From positions 1 to 64,000 of the forward strand of contig JBBBWG010014334.1 of NCBI GenBank assembly GCA_037176905.1: a DNA stretch of 64,000 nucleotides, read 5' to 3'. Of the stretch, positions 11,781 to 24,300 are shown one piece after another. The notes under the pieces are model-generated. The model saw nothing but the letters and a program-made list of their open reading frames with translations. It ran no database searches and was not told the DNA's origin. Numbering within the stretch: position 1 is the first letter of the stretch; each line of letters begins with the position of its first letter. Made by a program: the position numbers and the translations under genes. This DNA is from Azolla pinnata. Its lineage: Eukaryota > Streptophyta > Polypodiopsida > Salviniales > Salviniaceae.

Positions 11781-12574
11781 TCTCGATCTATATATCTATA
11801 TGATCTATCTGTATGATCATTCAATATAATCTAATTATAATGTCTACTACATGATTGTCAATGGTAGTATATACAACGAGCATAGAATTGTCATGACCGC
11901 GACTTTGATCTTTCTACACATACAATTATAATATAATTACGTGGAAGCACACACTGATCACGACCTTAATCCTGTCGCCTTCTGCTGCAGCTTCTGATCA
12001 TCATCATCATATAATTGAAAATGTTTCTCGCCCAGTTCCACTCGCAGATTATGCTAGCAGCCGTATTAGACTTAGTCATCCTGACATAATTTCTGATCAT
12101 TCCTGATTACATATTTGCTGATCGGCCCACCAATATTGTTGATGATGATCTGATCAGTCATCGCTCTGTGATCAGCCGAAATCCTGTGTATCATTCTAAT
12201 AAACCCTGATCATCGGTTCTTGTTAAAACTGATGACTCAATTAATTGATCATCACCGATGAAACTGTAAATCAGGCCTTGAGAGGCAAGGATCATCAGCA
12301 TATATTAAGCCTCCTCCTCTGATCGGCGGCCTTAATTTGATCGATGATTAAGCCGCATCGTTAACACCATTAACCATTGCTAATCAGGCCATAATTGCAG
12401 GTTAGTATCTACAGAGATCACTGATCGGATGCTCAGCTTATATCTGATTCCTCTATCTTTGAGCTGCTAATTATCTTTTGCTAATTATAGCAATTAAGCA
12501 ACATATTTATGAGTTTAATCCTCTCATCCTACGAATCCCGATAGTTCATCAACAAATCGTTTTCTCAAATTCTT

Positions 12575-13372
12575 GCCCAACATAACTAATCCCCTGATCC
12601 AAGCTTTGATTCATTAATTAATTCCTTCCTGATGCTACAATGTTCCCACTGATATAATAATCAGATTCTTAATTCAACCATCCGATTGCTGATCATACGT
12701 CGTCTGCCTTCTCAACAGAATTAATCCCTTCCCAGCTTTGATTAATTCCTTCCTGATTCTATCCCACAAATCTAATTATCAGATCCATAATTTAACCATC
12801 TGATTGCTGATCGCACAGCATCGACTTCTCCAGCATAATTAATCCCTAGTTCCGGGCTCTGATTAATCTCTGATTATATCCCACTGATCCATCAGATTAA
12901 TTCACCGTATTCCGATTCTCAATCATTCATCACTTGCCCAGGATTTGATCCATTGATCCTCCTGATCATTATATCTTGCTCATCCATATTCATACTGATA
13001 AACCATCCGATTCTCGATCATTTGTCAAGTTCTTTCACAATATAATTAATCCCCTCCAAGCTTTGATTAATTTCTGATCAAATATTGTCCCATTAATCGA
13101 TCAGACTATCTGAGTCTTGCCCAAGCCTAATTAATCCTCTCCCTCTCAAAGCTTTTGATCAATTAGTGATTATTTCTTGCTCATCCATCAATCATATTAA
13201 TAAGCCATCTGATTATCGAATAATTAGTCAACTTTCACAACATAATTAATCAATCCCCTCCAAGCGTCGATTAAATTCTGATTGAATATCCCACTAATCT
13301 ATCATTTTAAAAGACCATCTGATTTGGGATTCGCCAAGATTTGATCGATCTCTGATTAATCAGCAAGCGAAA
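12575..13372. repeat. Degenerate 85-140 bp tandem array ending at a start codon
   Basis: About seven units are recognised by the block ATAATTAATCCC, then CCAAGCTTTGATTAAT, then CTGAT..AT.TCCCACT, then a CCATCTGATT block. Starts lie near 12,579, 12,719, 12,835, 13,040, 13,125 and 13,240. A last shortened copy near 13,330 (CCAAGATTTGATCGATC) runs directly into the ATG at 13,373 of the next gene. Units have diverged strongly. Confidence 0.65.
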
Positions 13373-14288
13373 ATGATCACAGTACCATCAAAACACATCT
13401 CAGTTCTTCTGCCCGTGGCTTTTATCACCGTGGCTGTCTTTGCTGGCCTTACCAATGGATTCACTGCACAGGATCCACTGCAACCGATAATCAATGGGGA
13501 CATAATGAAGCACCCATACCCTGAATCTAGGCCTGATTTCTTGCCCATTTTATTGGATCAATCAACTATTGATGATGGCATGGCTAACTATCAGGCTGGG
13601 ATTTACAGGTAACTTTCTTAGTAGCAAATGCTTCTGAATTACACCATTAATGTTTAATCAAGTGCTTCAAGATAGAGGAAAAATGAAACCCATCTAAATA
13701 TAGATAGATGAAACTAACGAATCATTTAAAAAATACAACAGTGATAGCTTATTACATATAATACCGATGCTGTAATTCGTTGTGATTCTCAACATTTTCA
13801 TTAACTTGAATGCAGGGAGGCAGGGAGGCAGGAGATTAAGGCTTTGATCATTGTTATCAAGGTATTACCTTACGTTCAATTCACGTGGATGAATAGTTAT
13901 GAGTAGAACCAGTTTGTTAGGAATCGAGACATTTTTATAAGATTCATATTATGGTGAAATCAAAACTGTACATGTTGTCAATATCGTGTCGATTTTGCAG
14001 GACTTCGATGTAAGCAGAGATGTCGGACTGGCAATGGAATTGATTGAAGCAGCCGATAACTACATGAAAGGAATCGATTATTCAATCAATGACCATGATC
14101 CAATGTCTTCCTGGCAATTGACACCAGAGTATGGCTTAATCTTGGTGCGTGCTGTGCAGTTGAAGCCCCATAACGAGAATTCATATTGTCTAACAATATA
14201 CAGGTTATACCCTGATTTATTCTTACATTTGTCGCTTTTCTTCCTCATTCTGGCCATGGCTGCTTCAATCATCTATTACACTCTCTGA
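13373..14288 (+). CDS. Unrecognised 189-residue protein with signal peptide and C-terminal membrane span
   Basis: Three exons, 13,373-13,608, 13,816-13,861 and 14,001-14,288, join with consistent phases (2, 0) at GT-AG sites. They give 189 residues ending at TGA. Residues about 9-28 (ISVLLPVAFITVAVFAGLTN) look like a signal peptide. The last 25 residues (LFLHLSLFFLILAMAASIIYY region) form one hydrophobic span, so the product is probably a small type I membrane or anchored secretory protein with a luminal domain of about 135 residues. That domain carries DFDVSRDVGLAMELIEAADN and a single late cysteine (ENSYCLTIY). Exon 2 is built around a GGAGGCA tandem duplication. The start codon sits at the edge of a tandem-repeat array. 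I do not recognise the family; it could be lineage-specific. Existence of the gene rests on splice phase and composition only. Confidence 0.55.
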
Positions 14289-15304
14289 AGAAGTGGATTG
14301 TCCAACACCACCCATAAGTTGAGTTCCTTCACAGTTGATGGTACAACACCTGAAAAACTCTGATTCCAAATATTCCAATTTATTTCCTTCACCTCCAAGG
14401 ACATATTGTCATAAACTTCAATTCCAGATATGATTGATTTCATTCACATAAAAACATTGCATCCTTTCTTAACGTGAAGGACTAGTCTATATGGAAACTA
14501 CATGCTTGTACAAAAGGAACCTCTTTAACTGCTTGAAAGGAATATTCATTGCTGGGTTTAAAGCATCGGTCCAGACTCCAGAGTGGATAGATAGCACCAT
14601 ATAGTTGATGTGCTTAAGTAGTCAAGACGGTAATAAAAAATATACGGAGAAAAAAGAGCACTTTCAAAGGCCTTGAAAAAACGTGTGCTTGAAAGAGAGG
14701 GTTCCTGTGACTTAGCCAGGAATTCCATAAACAAACTCATTGCCTCATAATGCTTGGATTGTTGCTTCAAACGAGCTACATATGTAGTAAATACTGAAAA
14801 TAGAGGCAAACTGCTGCATGATGAAGGAAATATTGCAGTTGGTGCCGCTCATTACCTGTGTACATGCACACATAGAGCAAAATTGCAGACCAAGGCTATA
14901 TGATCAATAATCGCGGAAAATGTTGAAGTGCTCTACTGTTACAATCTGGCTTTGAAATCAAGACGTTTCATCAGCTGCACACCAAAATTTACTCATAAGA
15001 AGGCTTAGCAAGTGAAATTTTACTTATCAATGATAGCAAAATTACGGCCACCCTGAGTTACTTCCATAAGATCATACGCATGCAAAAGTTCTTCTATTGA
15101 GAACGGAAAACCGACGAAGGTAATTCGTACAGCTGGGACAATTGTGGAGTTTCACTCAAGAATCAGAATCCTTACATGATGTCCGCTATAATTTACTTTG
15201 AATCTTTCACCTTTGTAAGTGGTTATAAATCTAATATGAATGTCAGCAGTTACCCAGAATATCCACTAGCTATATTCTTTTATCATCATCAAACTGGCTG
15301 GATG
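14289..15304. other. Space between convergent genes, nothing recognised
   Basis: It holds the 3' regions of the membrane-protein gene (plus) and the SmF gene (minus). No further coding exon or RNA gene was seen. Confidence 0.5.
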
Positions 15305-16269
15305 TCAATCTTCTGCTTCATCCATATCTCCATCCTCAGGTACGCCTCGCAAATAGAGGACATTATTGCACCTTTGAAAACAATGCCACATTCGTGATGT
15401 TCAACAGTAGCCATATTTCATTAACATCTTTAGAAAGTGTGAGTAACTACAAAAACAAGGTCAGGATATATTGAAATGTGTTACCTGATCAATATTTCTC
15501 CAAGATTCCCAGTAAGCTGTCCATCAATATATTCCTCAGTACTTGCTAGCTGTAAAAATGCAAGTGAAAGGGCTCCGATATCCATTAGCTAAAGCTCAAC
15601 CAGAAAATCTCTACAAAATGCTAGAAATAAATCCGTATGGTCTTCTTAACAGATCAAGAATTACCTGTAAATTCATGTAGGAATCAATAGATACGAGATA
15701 ACCTGAAAGAGATCAATCTGAAATATTTCACAGCCCATCTTCTCTACAAGATAAAAATTTACTTACATCTAAGATCTTAATACGATTGCCCAGTCAATGC
15801 CATTTGAGAATATATCCACACTCAAGCATTTTGTCGGATGCAGTTAATGGTAGAAAACACGACATAGAGCACAATAAAACTTAGTGAAGAAAAACGGTTA
15901 ATATGATCCACAATCTGCAAATTGACTAGTGTGAGCAATAAGTTATTTATGATGTACGAGTATTCGTAAGAGTTCGTAGCAGAAGCAGCATAGAGCCAAG
16001 AGTTACAGTGCCTTAGAAGACAAGCTCTGATAAACTCGTCAAAAAGTGGAACATTTGCAAAGGAAGAGGGAATCTTGAAGATGTACTCATACCTTTGTAT
16101 TCCATACCCCATTTCAATTTGACAACGACCCGTTTTCCAGTCAAGCCATTGAGAAATGGCTTCGGGTTTACTGGTATTGCCTGTTTAAGCAACGGAAAAG
16201 AAAAACTAAAACATAGAACTGGAGTGAGAAAGAGCAAGAGATAAGCAAGAGAGAAGCACTTACAGCCAT
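15305..16269 (-). CDS. SmF: Small nuclear ribonucleoprotein F (Sm-F)
   Basis: SmF is one of the seven Sm proteins that form the ring on U1, U2, U4 and U5 snRNAs in the spliceosome. Five exons on the minus strand join in phase: 16,264-16,269 (only Met-Ala), 16,093-16,180, 15,665-15,702, 15,485-15,549 and 15,305-15,371. They give 87 residues, the normal family length. The Sm1 motif is [20 protein letters not shown] continuing into [11 protein letters not shown]. Next come [18 protein letters not shown] and the Sm2 motif [16 protein letters not shown]. The tail is acidic, GDMDEAED. All of this matches plant and animal SmF as I remember them. The six-nucleotide coding first exon is followed by a consensus GTAAGT donor. 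The gene converges on the membrane-protein gene, and its upstream side holds a degenerate repeat array. Confidence 0.95.
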
Positions 16270-16689
16270 GTTTTGAAGAAGGATTCTCTTGATTACCGCT
16301 TGCTGCAAGACAATACCCTCTATTGAAATTACGAAAGTCTTACATGCCTCACTCTAAACCTAGGCCAGCTTTAGTGCGTGCTTGAAATCCTTCTACTATC
16401 CACATTATGCTGAACTACAGACACATGCATATGTACGTACTCAATCTCATTGTCTGTTTCCTTAGTAATCTTCTCATGTAATGGGTACGTTGCAGAGCAC
16501 CTTAAGCTCACCTTAAAATACTTTATGCTGCTCCTATGCGTGCATGAAATTCTTATACAATCGATATTATGTTAACTTTTAACAGAAACTCAAAATGCAC
16601 ACACAAATGTATTCATAAACATGGCACAAACATGTAAATGTTCTCATGCATTGCCACATCCATGTGTATAGCACACCATTAATAAAGAT

Positions 16690-17290
16690 CAGGGCGAATG
16701 GACGTTTATGGGTTTATACATCTTTGCAATCAATAGACATGGCTGTGTATTTGGTCAGTGTCTCCCTCCACTGCACACCATATTAAGCTCAGGTAGGAAT
16801 GGAAGTTCACAGCTTTATACGTCGTTGCAATCAATAGACACAATGAACTCAGCTGGTGCCATTACATCACGCCACATTAAGCACAGCTTGAAATGATTAA
16901 TGCTTCCATAAATCTTTGAAATCGGCAGGCAAGGACATGGCTATACATATTCAATTGAGGTTTTTTAGGTCACTCCATACTAGGCTCAGCTTGAAATGCT
17001 ATATGCTTTTCATACAGCTTTGCAATCAAGATTCAATCAGACAAGGACACGGTTGTGTATTCAATGATAGGTGTCTTCAGCCCACATGCCATATTAAGCT
17101 CAGCTTGAACCGCTAATATATATGCTTTCATACAACTCTGCAATCACAGCAGACAAGGACATACAGCTGAAGCACATCACTGCATCCGTGCATCAGATTG
17201 GCCCCACATCATATTAAACTCCCCTTGAAAAAATGCTTCACGCTTTTCTACGTTTTCATGTCAATCAGAAGAGGGCACGGGCGGGACTGC
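16690..17290. repeat. Degenerate tandem repeat, about 110-bp unit, five copies
   Basis: Units are marked by 'CACACCATATTAAGCTCAGC', then 'TTGAAATGCT', 'TATGCTTTCATACA', 'CTTTGCAATCA', 'CAGACAAGGACA'. They occur near 16,755, 16,865, 16,975, 17,085 and 17,205, with weaker relatives near 16,380 and 16,500. They lie 0.4-1 kb upstream of the SmF start codon, between SmF and the 3' end of IPT9. No coding potential. Confidence 0.75.
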
Positions 17291-17299
17291 ATCATGTCC

Positions 17300-18312
17300 A
17301 CATCCGTGTGCATCCGGTTGCGGTCTGCATCCCGCGCTATGAGCGCCCATCTCCTTCTTTTCTAGGACCCATATGTTCAAGCGTTGTGGGTGCGGAAAGG
17401 TTGATCGCATTTGATCAGAAAAGAGAAGCAAAGAAAATCCAGAACCGCTTGCAAACAGGAAAAGAAGATGCAGGAACGGGGACCGCAACATGCGCACATA
17501 CAAGAGGGGGAAAGGAAAGAAAGAAGGAGAGAAAGAGGGGTACCTTCGTCGACCTTCTTCTTTTGGATCAAAGTTCTGGCGATGGCGACGGTGGTGGTGA
17601 TGGTGATAGTGATCTGCAGTGGATTTATGTAGCTGCAGAAATCTGCAATACGTTATACATACGTACATGGGCATGAATACACGACCGTATACATACGGAT
17701 ATGTCTTAATTCAAGGCTCAAAATTCAAAACTCTCGCAATGAAAACAGATCTGCTTCAAATCCCTGAGCATGAAACAGCTCCAAGCAAAGTCCACATCAT
17801 ATGAATCCAGAAAAACCCACTGGGAGAGGGCTCCAAAATGAAGTGATCAATTGTTCCATGCATTGTTTCAGAAGCAATGAGATTGTTGATTGTTAGGCCT
17901 CGCAATTATGGAAAAGCACTATTTCAGTGGTCAAGGAGAGTGCATACATACATACCTTGTATATAAGATATACCCAGGAAAGAATCCGTTCTGTTTGCAT
18001 CCTGTGTTACCTGCATCATGACAGCAGATTCCAAGCAGATTTCCTGTTATAAATGTTAAAATGTGCCCATGGGACAGCGATGAATCGATGGAGATGATGA
18101 ACATGAGGTAATCCAAGAGGTTTTCTGAACTCAGATTCGGCAACATGATGTACAAATGTAAGGTTTTCCGAAGTGGTTTACATCAAGGAATCATATATAT
18201 GTACAGATCGCAGCTAAATCCTTGGGGCTCCCAAATCATGGAACACCACGTTTCCAATTTCCTTCGTGAATATATCTACACTACACGAACATGTTCGATC
18301 CAAGACCGCCAC
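17300..18312. other. No gene seen
   Basis: Purine-rich and mixed sequence downstream of the IPT9 stop codon. The open frames at 17,233-17,676 lie antisense to one another and have low complexity (R/K/E/G runs), so I do not accept them. Part of this is probably the IPT9 3'-UTR. Confidence 0.45.
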
Positions 18313-21300
18313 TCAGATTTCCATATCCCCGCTCCTTTGTGTCTTCCTTATCCATTCGAGCACTTCTCGGCAATCCTCTGGCCTACAAAAATGTCTTGAG
18401 GTACAACCACCAGAGTTACACATCCGCATTAGTGCAAAAGTTTCTATGCCAATGTGTTCACCTGAGAAAATGCTTTGCTTACAATCCTATGTTAATCTAT
18501 CATTCATCTAAGATGAGCTTCAAGATCGCTTGATGATTATGGAAGTAGTCTGATGCAAATGTCTTATAGAAGATCATGTTCATAAAGCGTTATTTATAGA
18601 GACAAGTGTTACGTGGGCTTCTTCCTGTGCTAGCATGAGTCAGTCAAATGCAGAGATCACAACACTTTTCAGAGCTCAACCCACTAGCAGATGATATCCC
18701 CACTCCATAGGAATATTGCAATGATACTACCTAGTTCAGAATCGCCAACTATGTTGAAACTCTCAACAATTACCAACCCCAGATGAAAAGCCCCTCCATC
18801 AAAGTGCAATCCCAGAAACTCCACAGTAAAACACTCGCAAAAACATATAATACCAAGATTCCACCCTACCTATTTATTGTCTTGTACTCTCTGAGATGAT
18901 TCTTCATGTCAGCTGTTGTCTCTTTTTTCACCAATATCCCATTTGCTGCTGCTGTCGTGATTGTAGAGGGTTCGGCATATGCTTTCACAATGAAGTCAAC
19001 AATGACATCCTGCATAGTCCCAAATAAAAGTCAGGTACATTTTTTGTACAACCATATTGTAAGAACTCGTACAGACACCCGATGGTGATAATCATAAACA
19101 TCATATCACCATTTTAAGAATTGGAATGTTACATTATGGAAGCTGGAGTACAATGTGGGACACATGGTTTTCATAATCTTCTACCTATGATTATGTTGAA
19201 TAATTTTCTGTAGATTCAATATTCAATACGGAGAAAGCACCACCAAAGTTGATTTCAGAATTGCAGTCATGAAAACGTATTGAAACTTTTGCAGTACCTT
19301 CAATAACAATTAATCTACAATTGTCGATTTCAGGCATTGAAATACATGAACACTCATGAACCTGATTTTGAGAAGCATCAATCCAGTGATATAAAGGCTC
19401 CTGGCGGAACCATGTGAGCTGTCTCTTTGCAAAATTCCTGTACGCAAGTATATGAGAATAAAGACAATAGTTTTATAAAGCAACCCTTGAAAAAATTAAA
19501 AGCACAATATTGACATTTTTAGATTGTAAAAAATCTCACAGATTCATGTCAAATGTCAAACTTTTTCAAATTAAAAAAGATACAGATTTGACAGGAGTGA
19601 CTGTAGAATTTAAAAAGCAAGCTGCTGAAACATACATTATAGTCCAGCACTGATTTAGATTAGTTGAAATCACCATTGCATGTTCACCACGTAAAATGAA
19701 AACTATCAAAATAATAAAGTGTGATGATTCTCAGTCGGTAAATTTGCTTTTCCCAATGTCACTAGGCGTTATTCTGGAAAAATACTATCAGCATAAAATG
19801 CTACACCAACCATGCAGAAAAAATCATATTCAGTGGCATTTCCTATAGTATGCTTGAATTTCCATCTATATAAATTTTTTCTTATCAAAGACAAAGATAT
19901 CATCCACGCAGGCATAGCAATGATGGTAGTATCTAACAGCTATGAAAGTAGAAGTGGCCCTAAAATGCAGGTAACATTGTTGCATTGCAAGATGTGAAAT
20001 GGCCGACTGCATCCTACATGAAATGCTCAATTAAGACCATCTTGCACCTTTTTGTACCGTGGAGTTTTCTAGAAGAACTTTACAACTCACCAAGGGGGTT
20101 AGGAAAGCTATATGAACTTAGGAATTTGACATACAGGAGGAAGTCTACAGTTGAGAGCATAAATGAGCACCAAGCTCACACCCAACTAAATTTCTGAATT
20201 TCATAATTCAAAATTGAGTAACAGATCATGATTCATGTACTGTATGTGTATGTCATTGACTCTGTAATTGTGTAGTTTCCCTCTGAAACCATCAGCACCT
20301 TTAGGCAATGGGCCTGCATATTTCTGCAGGTGTAACAATAACACCAAGACAACATTCAAGCAGAAAGGCCCTCTGCTTTCTGGAGTTACAGCCAAATAGC
20401 ACGTATCACACCCTATGCTAAGTAATTAAAAAACAAAATCAGGCCTGGCGTGTCCTAGAAATTGTCTACCCATCATGTTTGATACATTGAAGAGCAAATG
20501 GCAGTGACTGGGGACACAATAAATTGAAATTTAGATGCAAGGACGCCTGAAAAACGTCTAAACAAGGCATATGTTGTCTAGAGCTTGAAAATGAGAATCC
20601 CCACTGTTTCTGCCACATACCAATGATTATTCCATTTTATTTTGCCAGAAATTGTCTATCCATCAGAATGGTCGTAGAATCTACGTTTAATACATGGAAG
20701 AGAAAATGGAGGTGAGTGGGCACAAGAATAAATTGAATTTGAATGCAAGAAATCCTGAAAAACGTCTAAGCAAATCATGTATGTTGGCTAGAGCTTGAAA
20801 ATGAGAATCCCCACTGTTTCTGCCAGATACTAATGATTAGTCTATTTTATTTTGCCAGAAAGCATTTTAATCATCATAAAGAGGTGTCACAATAGATCTA
20901 GCAAACATGAGATCTAGTTTGCATTGACCAACCTGGAAGCTGTTTGGAATCTCTTGATAAATGAAAGAAATTGCTCAGCAGAACTTACTCCATTATCTTT
21001 CCTGCATTCCAGTAAGTACTCCATTGCCTACATAAGTAAATTTAGTAGTTGAGGCATCAATAAACCAATCTAAGCTGGAATAGGAACTTTGAGAAATAAT
21101 GAGTAAATAAGCACCAATTACATATTGCCAGTTTTGGCTCATGACACATGCAAATTGACATCACACTTCCAACCGTGAACTCCATTTTCAGAGTTCAGAA
21201 TTACGTTCTGAAAGGAAATCATATCCATGCCTTCCCTTTTACAGTTAGACTTCATATTGGTGTTTGCTTGCAAAAACAATTTCTGATTGCTTCTTTTATT

Positions 21301-24300
21301 CTATATTGTTTCACAAACAAAGAAAAAAAGAAAAACACACAATTTGAAATCCCAACCCTTTTGCATATGGTGGAACTAAAAACTTCTTTCAGGGAAGAGC
21401 CTTCATCACCAGGTTTAAATGGAGATAGAAAAGCAAGGAATGATATACAGAAACAAAAATGGAGACATGATTATTCTCATAAATTCGTGTCACAGAGAAC
21501 TCATTTGCAAATTTGGCATTTATGCATGCAAGCTCTGAAACAGAAGACATCCATCCACATGCAATGCATATTGAAACTATTTTCTACATTTTAAGCATCC
21601 TAATAAATCCGGTATCAATACCTCCTAACTTTGTGTAATCCACGTGCAGATGTCACTTTTCAGTGGATGTGCGAGAACTCAGATAGCAAACACGTCTTGT
21701 GATGAATATCTCTATTGAATTTCTATCTTTCCCACAGGTGAGTTTTCAATGATTGGATGCAATATCACTAATCTTGTTACTCCTCCACAAACAACAAGGC
21801 ATTTCGTTTCATCTAATTTGCATATATAAATCATAAAACCAGAAAATAAGTTGGATAATGGCCAATATAAAAATTTTGATTGATTGCATATTCTTCATGA
21901 GTCCAACTTTTAGGGGAGTTGTTAATCAGCATAAGATAACACACCTGACGATAACCAATAGCACGGGTCACTGGAGATGTATTTGGCATAATTCCCATAT
22001 CCAGGAGCCACGAAGCCTCTTTCAGCAGCCCAAATCCACCTTCATATTAAACGGAATGTAGCAGAAAAGAAATATTATATTTCTTGAAAATTGACAAACA
22101 TAATACAGAAGGGCATACAGTAGAACACACAATCGCTATGTTTGTCAACAACGACCCTTCTTTTCTACTTGAAATATAAGTTTCTTCAAACCCCTCTTCT
22201 ACATTCAACAGATCACCTACAATGTTACAGATCCCTATAAATTTACAGATTCCTTCTTGTAGCTTTGTTCTTCTTCCTTAATATTACCCAATGGAATGTC
22301 ACATTTTTTTTTATGAGCTCACCAGCTACCATTTCTTCACATCGTTGATCAATAAAATGATAAAGTGTCTCTCGAGGGTTGTACAGGAAGAAACACAAAA
22401 AATCATACTCCAAATCCTGTGTATTAGGAGATTGTTTCATTGAGATCCCAAAATCATCTAGGTCTCCAAGTTGGGATGCTTTATTCTCGGTACCATTTTC
22501 AATACTGACAAGATTGATTTGGCCTTCATGAAGCTCCAAAGCCTGTAGTCACCAAAAGCAAGAATTTATTTACTTACTCTTGACAAAAAAAGTGCCCTTT
22601 CTATTAGTTCAAAGAATTCACTTATTTGGTGATTGAAACACATAACACTAGTTATATCTAGAAGATTCCAAATATGAGCTGTAGTTTCCCACCTCAGTGG
22701 TGGAGGCATTAAGGATGAAATAGTGAAGCATACTGACATTAGATCCCCTGCTTTGTGTACATAAAAGGGGCCATGTTGCCAAAGTTTATTGAAGGTGACC
22801 AAGTCTTTAATCACATTATCTGATGCTTCTTTAATTATATCATATCCCATTAGGGTGTGAATTAACTCCGTCTTAGCAGGAGGCTCTTTTTTTTCCTCAA
22901 GAACTTCCTTGCATCTCACCTTCCATATGAACCAGATTGTAAGACTACTAAACATAACTATTGTTCATCTACCTCCTGTCGGCAGATATCCCCGGAGATG
23001 ATTGCCACAAAAAAGAAGTAAATTGAAGAGAATGGAACGTGGTCTAGGTCCTTTATCAGTACCATTGAATTCCATAACTACCCACATATAGCTGAAATTT
23101 AAGAGAATGGAACGTGATCTAGGTCCTTTATCAGTACCATTGAACAATCTGAAGAAGACACACAAGGATAGAACAATCTTGTTCTTCAGCACTTACAAAT
23201 ACTGTTTTTAGTACATTTTGGTGAACAAACAAACTGAAACAGTTCATCAATAGTGCTATAATATTTTCTGCCATGGCTGAGAAAAACACTAATTTTTTTG
23301 GTATATTTAACAGTAATGAAGAGTTAGGTGGTACTGCAATCCCATGTGACAGACATGATGAGGCGTGTACAAAGTGGAACATTTTCATTGGATCTAATGG
23401 ACATTCAAACTCTTCCTCTACTTGAGAATTGCTAGCAGAATTGCTCCAAACTCCATTCAGAAAAGAAAATCTGAGGAAGAGAAGGGAAAGTAAGGTAAAA
23501 TGCCCCAACATGAGCAATCATTCTCCGTATGCATGGTGTATGAATCTTTGAAGCATGACACATACTTCTTATCAAGTGAGTCTAATGATGTTTGGTATTT
23601 TGAAAGTGATGTTTCTAACCAAATAATCTCGTGCTAAAACTTTGTCACTGCACTTGAAGTGTCTTAGTGACTATTTACAAACAGAATAACTGCAGAAATA
23701 AGAAGATCAAAGTCAACATGCAAATGCAGTAAGTTTTTCTGAGCTTTCTATTGGGAGTTGATCATACAGGTTCAGAAAGTAAATCTTTATTTCAATTCAT
23801 CAAAATTTCTTAAACAGGTATACCTTCAGTATTTCAAATCTGCGAGAAACCCTATACCAATCATTTTGGAGAATCTTTGTGGCATGCTTATCACCAGCAT
23901 CGCGCAGCATCTTTATAGCTTTATTCCAATCACCACCAGCCTTAGAAACCTCACCCTCTGCCAATGCCCTTATTTCTGGCGTGGACTTGGGTACATCACC
24001 TGGACCATATAAGTACCTTCAAAGAAAAGATAAAGAGAAGAATAAATTTTACATGCATCTATGATTGTGCATTACTTTTACACTTTCATAAGAAGTTGAT
24101 GCATAAATCTCTTACAAATCAAGAGCGCATTATAAATGACCACAACATAGACTATGGGATCGCACCATCGCAGATACATGCCAGTGCCTCCAACCAGAAT
24201 TGGAACCTTCCCCTTATCAAGAATTAATTCTGTTGCTTCCCTTGATTTTCTATAGTATTTCCCAACTGAGTAATCTGTATATGCAATCATCCAAATATAC

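Noticed and set aside
18863-19009. A stop for IPT9 right after exon 10
   Set aside because: A GT donor lies exactly there, and splicing to the exon ending at 18,313 gives the conserved C-terminus in phase.
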